From positions 1 to 9,701 of the forward strand of contig JAURNZ010000064.1 of NCBI GenBank assembly GCA_030829925.1: a DNA stretch of 9,701 nucleotides. The letters are read 5' to 3'. Origin of the DNA: Gammaproteobacteria bacterium. Lineage in GTDB: Bacteria > Pseudomonadota > Gammaproteobacteria > Comchoanobacterales > Comchoanobacteraceae. Positions 7,090 through 9,701 of the stretch are shown in pieces. The first letter of the stretch is position 1; each line of letters opens with the position of its first letter. Under the pieces are notes generated by a model that saw only the letters and a list, made by a program, of their open reading frames with translations, was not told the origin of the DNA and ran no database searches. A program made the position numbers and the translations under genes.

Positions 7090-7472
7090 GACCTGAAGGA
7101 TTAAAGATTACATTTAAATTATATGTGTTTTCTTTAATTTTGGTGGGCATGCTTTTAACGGGTTGTGGTTCTGAGCCGCTTTTGATGAATGATGATTCCA
7201 AACACGAACTCCAATATATTCAGAACGCCAAAAATGTAAGCAAAGTTGAACAACAGGTATTGCTTGAGATGATTGATCAAATATCTAAACAAGACCAAGC
7301 TTTTTTATCGATAGATGTGCCAAGTCCAGTCACACAGGCTGAGAGTTATGATCGTGCCCTTTGGCAGTCCAGGGCTAATCAATTACAGCAATTTTTAAGA
7401 ATGCAGGGTTTAAGTTATAATCAAATTCAAATGAGGGAATGTTCATTATGTTCATCTATACGCGTTGGCTAA
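7077..7472 (+). CDS. Truncated Pal-like outer membrane lipoprotein (degenerate OmpA-like domain)
   Basis: A 131-residue protein with a clear lipoprotein signal: a basic N-terminus, the hydrophobic run LYVFSLILVGMLLT and lipobox LTGC, with the acylated Cys at 7164-7166. The mature part (102 residues) is about two-thirds of Pal. Its second half, YDRALWQSRANQLQQFL then GLSYNQIQ, lines up with the Pal segment YN..LGERRA..V..yL...GV....I, keeping the peptidoglycan-binding Arg. The Asp of the GHAD-type loop is absent (VPSPVTQ stands there) and the final strand is missing. The last ten residues come from sequence shared in another frame with the cpoB start. Position between tolB and cpoB fits pal. 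I infer a decayed or minimal Pal; a different small lipoprotein is possible. The start is the ATG overlapping the acyltransferase end by 13 bases; the upstream TTG at 7062 is less likely. Confidence 0.6.
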   Translation: MASLRPEGLKITFKLYVFSLILVGMLLTGCGSEPLLMNDDSKHELQYIQNAKNVSKVEQQVLLEMIDQISKQDQAFLSIDVPSPVTQAESYDRALWQSRANQLQQFLRMQGLSYNQIQMRECSLCSSIRVG

Positions 7473-8101
7473 TTTGTATATTGGCTGCCATATCTGTTTC
7501 AAATGCTCAAATGACTGAGGAAGACAGTGATCCGCGCATTGCGCTTTTAGAAAAAAAGATTGCTCGCTTGGAACATCGTGTTGACTATCTTTCTGAACTT
7601 TTGGATCAAGCCAATGTGGCTGAGTTAGAAGAAAAAGTGGCCCAATTACAATCTGCGGTGGCTAAAAAAAATCAAGTCATGCATGAGCCTGCACCTACTA
7701 CAAAGAAGGTTGATAATAATCAGGATAAATTATTTCAAGACATTAAAAACATGCTTGCCAAACAAGATATGAAAAGAGCGCAGGTTGCGCTCAAGCGTTT
7801 CATTGATCAATATCCAAATTCTAAACATCACTACCATGCCATGTTTGAACTGGCTAACTTAATGGTTTTACAAGGTGAGCTTCTAAATGCAGAGCCGCTA
7901 TTCGTTAAGGTTTCTGAGCAAAAACGAGATGCTAAAGCACCGGATGCTTGGTTGAGATTAATGACCATTTATTGGCAAACAGGTCGTCATAAAGAAGCTG
8001 AAAATGCTTACCAAAACTTAATTGACGGCTATCCAAGATCTCCTGTTGCACAATTGGCAAAAGTTCAATATAAGCAATGGATTAATATTCAGCATAATTA
8101 G
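7448..8101 (+). CDS. cpoB: CpoB (YbgF), Tol-Pal-associated periplasmic coiled-coil/TPR protein
   Basis: CpoB coordinates peptidoglycan synthesis by PBP1B with Tol-driven outer membrane constriction at division. This 217-residue protein shows the full family order: a signal peptide (cleavage after SVSNA, residue 20), a charged coiled coil (about 27-75, IALLEKKIARLEHRVDYLSELL), a linker, and a C-terminal TPR domain (about 93-217) with the repeats ALKRFIDQYPNSKHHYHAMF and AYQNLIDGYPRSPVAQLAK. The start at 7448 is chosen because GAGGGA at 7433-7438 is spaced about nine bases from it; the in-frame ATG at 7439 sits directly on that site. It overlaps the end of the Pal-like gene by 25 bases, closing the envelope cluster. 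In E. coli ybgF is likewise followed by tRNA-Lys genes, as here. Confidence 0.9.
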   Translation: MFIYTRWLICILAAISVSNAQMTEEDSDPRIALLEKKIARLEHRVDYLSELLDQANVAELEEKVAQLQSAVAKKNQVMHEPAPTTKKVDNNQDKLFQDIKNMLAKQDMKRAQVALKRFIDQYPNSKHHYHAMFELANLMVLQGELLNAEPLFVKVSEQKRDAKAPDAWLRLMTIYWQTGRHKEAENAYQNLIDGYPRSPVAQLAKVQYKQWINIQHN

Positions 8102-8103
8102 GC

Positions 8104-8132
8104 TTGATATCGGACAAAGTTTGGCGTATTAT
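8104..8132 (+). promoter_or_regulatory. Sigma-70 promoter for tRNA-Lys / prfB / lysS
   Basis: TTGATA (8104-8109) and TATTAT (8127-8132) are separated by exactly 17 bases, each with one or two departures from consensus. Transcription would begin near 8139, about four bases before the mature tRNA. The promoter starts two bases after the cpoB stop. The discriminator is AT-rich, unlike the GC-rich one typical of stringently controlled stable-RNA promoters. Confidence 0.65.
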
Positions 8133-8142
8133 AAAATTTTCT

Positions 8143-8215
8143 GGGTCGTTAGCTCAGTTGGTAGAGCATCGGGCTTTTAACCCGCTGGTCGAGCGTTCGA
8201 GTCGCTCACGACCCA
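8143..8215 (+). tRNA. tRNA-Lys (anticodon UUU)
   Basis: A complete cloverleaf can be drawn. The acceptor stem GGGTCGT (8143-8149) pairs with ACGACCC (8208-8214), the D stem GCTC with GAGC, and the T stem GAGCG with CGCTC around TTCGAGT. The anticodon loop CTTTTAA carries TTT at 8176-8178, which reads AAA and AAG. The discriminator base is A8215, as expected for lysine. The acceptor, D arm and anticodon loop match E. coli tRNA-Lys very closely. Two oddities: the outer pair of the anticodon stem is T8169 with C8185, a mismatch, and the base triplet after the discriminator is CAT, so CCA is not encoded. No terminator follows, so it is probably co-transcribed with prfB. Confidence 0.97.
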
Positions 8216-8236
8216 CATTCAACTAGATTAAATATT

Positions 8237-9338
8237 ATGTTTGAAAAAACATCCTTACTTGAACAATTTGCCACTTTATCTCACAGATTTGATGAGATGA
8301 GGGGGTTTCTTTGACTATCAACATCATTTAACAGAAATCACACGCATCCAAGCTGAAATGGCAGATGAAGCCGTTTGGTCAGACTTAGAGAAAATGCAAC
8401 ATTTGCAACAAAATCTTAAAAAATCTGAGGGTGTCGTTGCTAATATCAATCGAGTCAGTCAGTTATTAGCTGACGGTGATGATTTAATTGAAATGGCTGC
8501 GAGCGAACATGATGAAAATGCTTTGAAAGCCATTGCTAAAGATTTTGAAAAAGCTGATACATACCTGGCTAAATTAGAGTTTAATCGAATGTTTCGTCTA
8601 GAAGAAGACGAGAATGGAGCATTTCTTGATATTCAATCTGGTTCTGGCGGAACTGAAGCACAAGATTGGGCAGCGATGTTACTAAGAATGTATGAACGAT
8701 TTTTAGAGCAAAAAGGGTTCAAGTACACGATTATGTCACAATCTCCAGGTGACGTTGCGGGTATTAAGCAAGCCTCTTTAAAAGTAGAGGGAGATTATGC
8801 ATATGGTTGGTTACGCTCTGAGTTAGGTGTCCATCGCTTGGTGCGTAAATCACCTTTTGATAGTGGGAGCCGTCGTCACACATCCTTTGCTTCGGTGTTT
8901 GTAACCCCAGAAATAAAAGACAGTGAAGAAGTTGTCATAGATCCAAGTCAAATTAGAATTGATACTTTCCGTTCAAGTGGTGCAGGTGGTCAGCATGTGA
9001 ACACAACCGATTCTGCCGTTAGAATTACGCATCTTGAATCTGGTATTGTCGTCCAGTGTCAGAATGATCGTTCTCAGCACAAAAATAAAGCGCAAGCCAT
9101 GGCGCAGCTGAAAGCAAGGTTACATCAATTGAGGCGTCAAGAACAATTAGACAAGCAACAAGCTTTAGAATCATCGAAAACAGACATCAGTTGGGGCGCA
9201 CAGATTAGGTCGTATGTTCTTGATCAGTCAAGAATCAAAGATCTTCGTACAGGTGTTGAAAAAACAAACACACAAGCTGTATTGGATGGTGATTTAACCG
9301 ATTTTATAGTAGCCTATTTAAAAGAACGTGAGGGATAA
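8237..9338 (+). CDS. prfB: Peptide chain release factor 2 (RF2), expressed by programmed +1 frameshift
   Basis: RF2 ends translation at UGA and UAA in the ribosomal A site. The full protein is 366 residues, made from two frames. ATG at 8237 encodes 25 codons (MFEKTSLLEQ to MRGFL), then TGA at 8312-8314; a +1 shift at CTT continues with Asp (8313-8315) to the stop at 9338. The product has the stop-recognition tripeptide SPF in RKSPFDSG and the peptidyl-hydrolysis motif GGQ at residues 250-252, the same numbering as E. coli. Residue 246 is Ser, not the Thr of E. coli K-12. Taking ATG 8358 as the start would lose 40 residues and the regulatory site. The ribosome site before 8237 is poor. The coding sequence lies 21 bases after the tRNA and two bases plus a stop before lysS, the conserved prfB-lysS pair. 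RF2 level is autoregulated by the frameshift. Confidence 0.97.
8300..8315 (+). promoter_or_regulatory. prfB programmed +1 frameshift site
   Basis: The sequence AGGGGG (8300-8305), three bases, then CTT TGA C (8309-8315) matches the E. coli prfB recoding site; only one base within the intervening codon differs (TTT for TAT). The internal Shine-Dalgarno-like AGGGGG pairs with 16S rRNA at the short spacing that promotes slippage, the slow in-frame TGA followed by C is read poorly when RF2 is scarce, and CTT allows the tRNA-Leu to slip forward. Low RF2 therefore raises RF2 synthesis. Confidence 0.97.
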
Positions 9339-9341
9339 TAC

Positions 9342-9701
9342 ATGCAAGATGATAATCATGTGAACGATCAAAGAGACCAACATTTAATACGTATGGAGAA
9401 GTTGAAGACTTGGCGTGATGCTGATTGTGCTTATCCAATGTCAATGATACCAGCGAATTTAGCTCAATCATTACTAGATGATTTTCAAGAAGCAGATGAG
9501 ATACCTGCTACTGAAGTGAGTGTCTGTGGTCGCATGATGACTCGACGTATTATGGGTAAAGCAAGTTTTACTCATTTGCAAGACCGCTCCGGTCAGATTC
9601 AATTATATGTAACCAAAAACATTATCAGTGATGAAGATTATGAAGCATTCAAACATTGGGATTTGGGTGATATCCTCGAGGTTAAAGGTAAACTTTTTAA
9701 A
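9342..9701 (+). CDS. lysS: Lysyl-tRNA synthetase (class II), N-terminal part, 3' partial
   Basis: The first 120 codons of lysyl-tRNA synthetase, which charges tRNA-Lys with lysine using ATP in the cytoplasm; the gene runs off the right edge. The visible part covers the N-terminal helix (HLIRMEKLKTWRDA) and the start of the OB-fold anticodon-binding domain, with VSVCGRMMTRRIMGKASFTHLQD followed by SGQIQLYV, a typical lysine-enzyme pattern. The catalytic domain motifs 1-3 lie outside. The ATG has GAGGG at about 9330-9334 as its ribosome site, located inside the end of prfB, so translation is probably coupled. Its cognate tRNA lies upstream in the same presumed transcription unit. Confidence 0.95.
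   Translation, partial: MQDDNHVNDQRDQHLIRMEKLKTWRDADCAYPMSMIPANLAQSLLDDFQEADEIPATEVSVCGRMMTRRIMGKASFTHLQDRSGQIQLYVTKNIISDEDYEAFKHWDLGDILEVKGKLFK

Noticed and set aside
7439..7447. ATG at 7439 as cpoB start
   Set aside because: It abuts the GAGGGA ribosome site with no spacer; ATG 7448 has correct spacing and still keeps the whole signal peptide.
8237..8314. Short 25-codon ORF or broken prfB start
   Set aside because: The in-frame TGA is the programmed frameshift stop, with all elements of the recoding site present, so this is neither a separate gene nor a pseudogene.

Overview
The window looks like an AT-rich gammaproteobacterial chromosome. The tolB / pal-like / cpoB / tRNA-Lys order and the prfB-lysS pair match Escherichia coli and relatives, and the RF2 gene keeps the classic gammaproteobacterial frameshift site. 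Low GC, a leucine-type acyl-CoA carboxylase and an OTU-protease-like protein that resembles a secreted effector suggest a host-associated lineage such as Legionellales. That placement is inference; no 16S or other strong taxonomic marker is present.

Layout. (1) 2-2081, plus strand: the 3' part of a biotin-dependent acyl-CoA carboxylase alpha subunit, probably 3-methylcrotonyl-CoA carboxylase, overlaps an enoyl-CoA hydratase/isomerase-family gene, probably the next step of leucine breakdown. (2) 2049-4403, minus strand: an OTU-like cysteine-protease candidate followed by a Bcr/CflA-type MFS transporter. This unit converges on the hydratase gene with a 33-base tail-to-tail overlap and diverges from the next block. 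(3) 4471-8101, plus strand: a tightly packed row of exodeoxyribonuclease III, a shortened TolB, an LpxL/HtrB-family acyltransferase, a truncated Pal-like lipoprotein and CpoB (YbgF). Gaps are 13 bases or less and the last junctions overlap, so it is likely one operon devoted mostly to the outer membrane. (4) 8104-9701, plus strand: a promoter, tRNA-Lys(UUU), prfB (RF2, programmed +1 frameshift) and the start of lysS.

How they work together. Block 3 is a rearranged Tol-Pal envelope cluster. TolB and CpoB are recognisable, but the Pal position holds a protein that keeps a lipoprotein signal and the central part of the OmpA-like fold while lacking the peptidoglycan-binding Asp and the C-terminal strand; an acyltransferase sits between tolB and it. 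Block 4 joins a lysine tRNA, a release factor and lysyl-tRNA synthetase behind one visible promoter. The gene most likely to hold new biology is the OTU-like protein at 3300-4403: its Cys motif is clear but the rest of it is unfamiliar. No mobile element, CRISPR array or gene-free stretch over 70 bases was found; there is no intergenic region large enough to need separate description.
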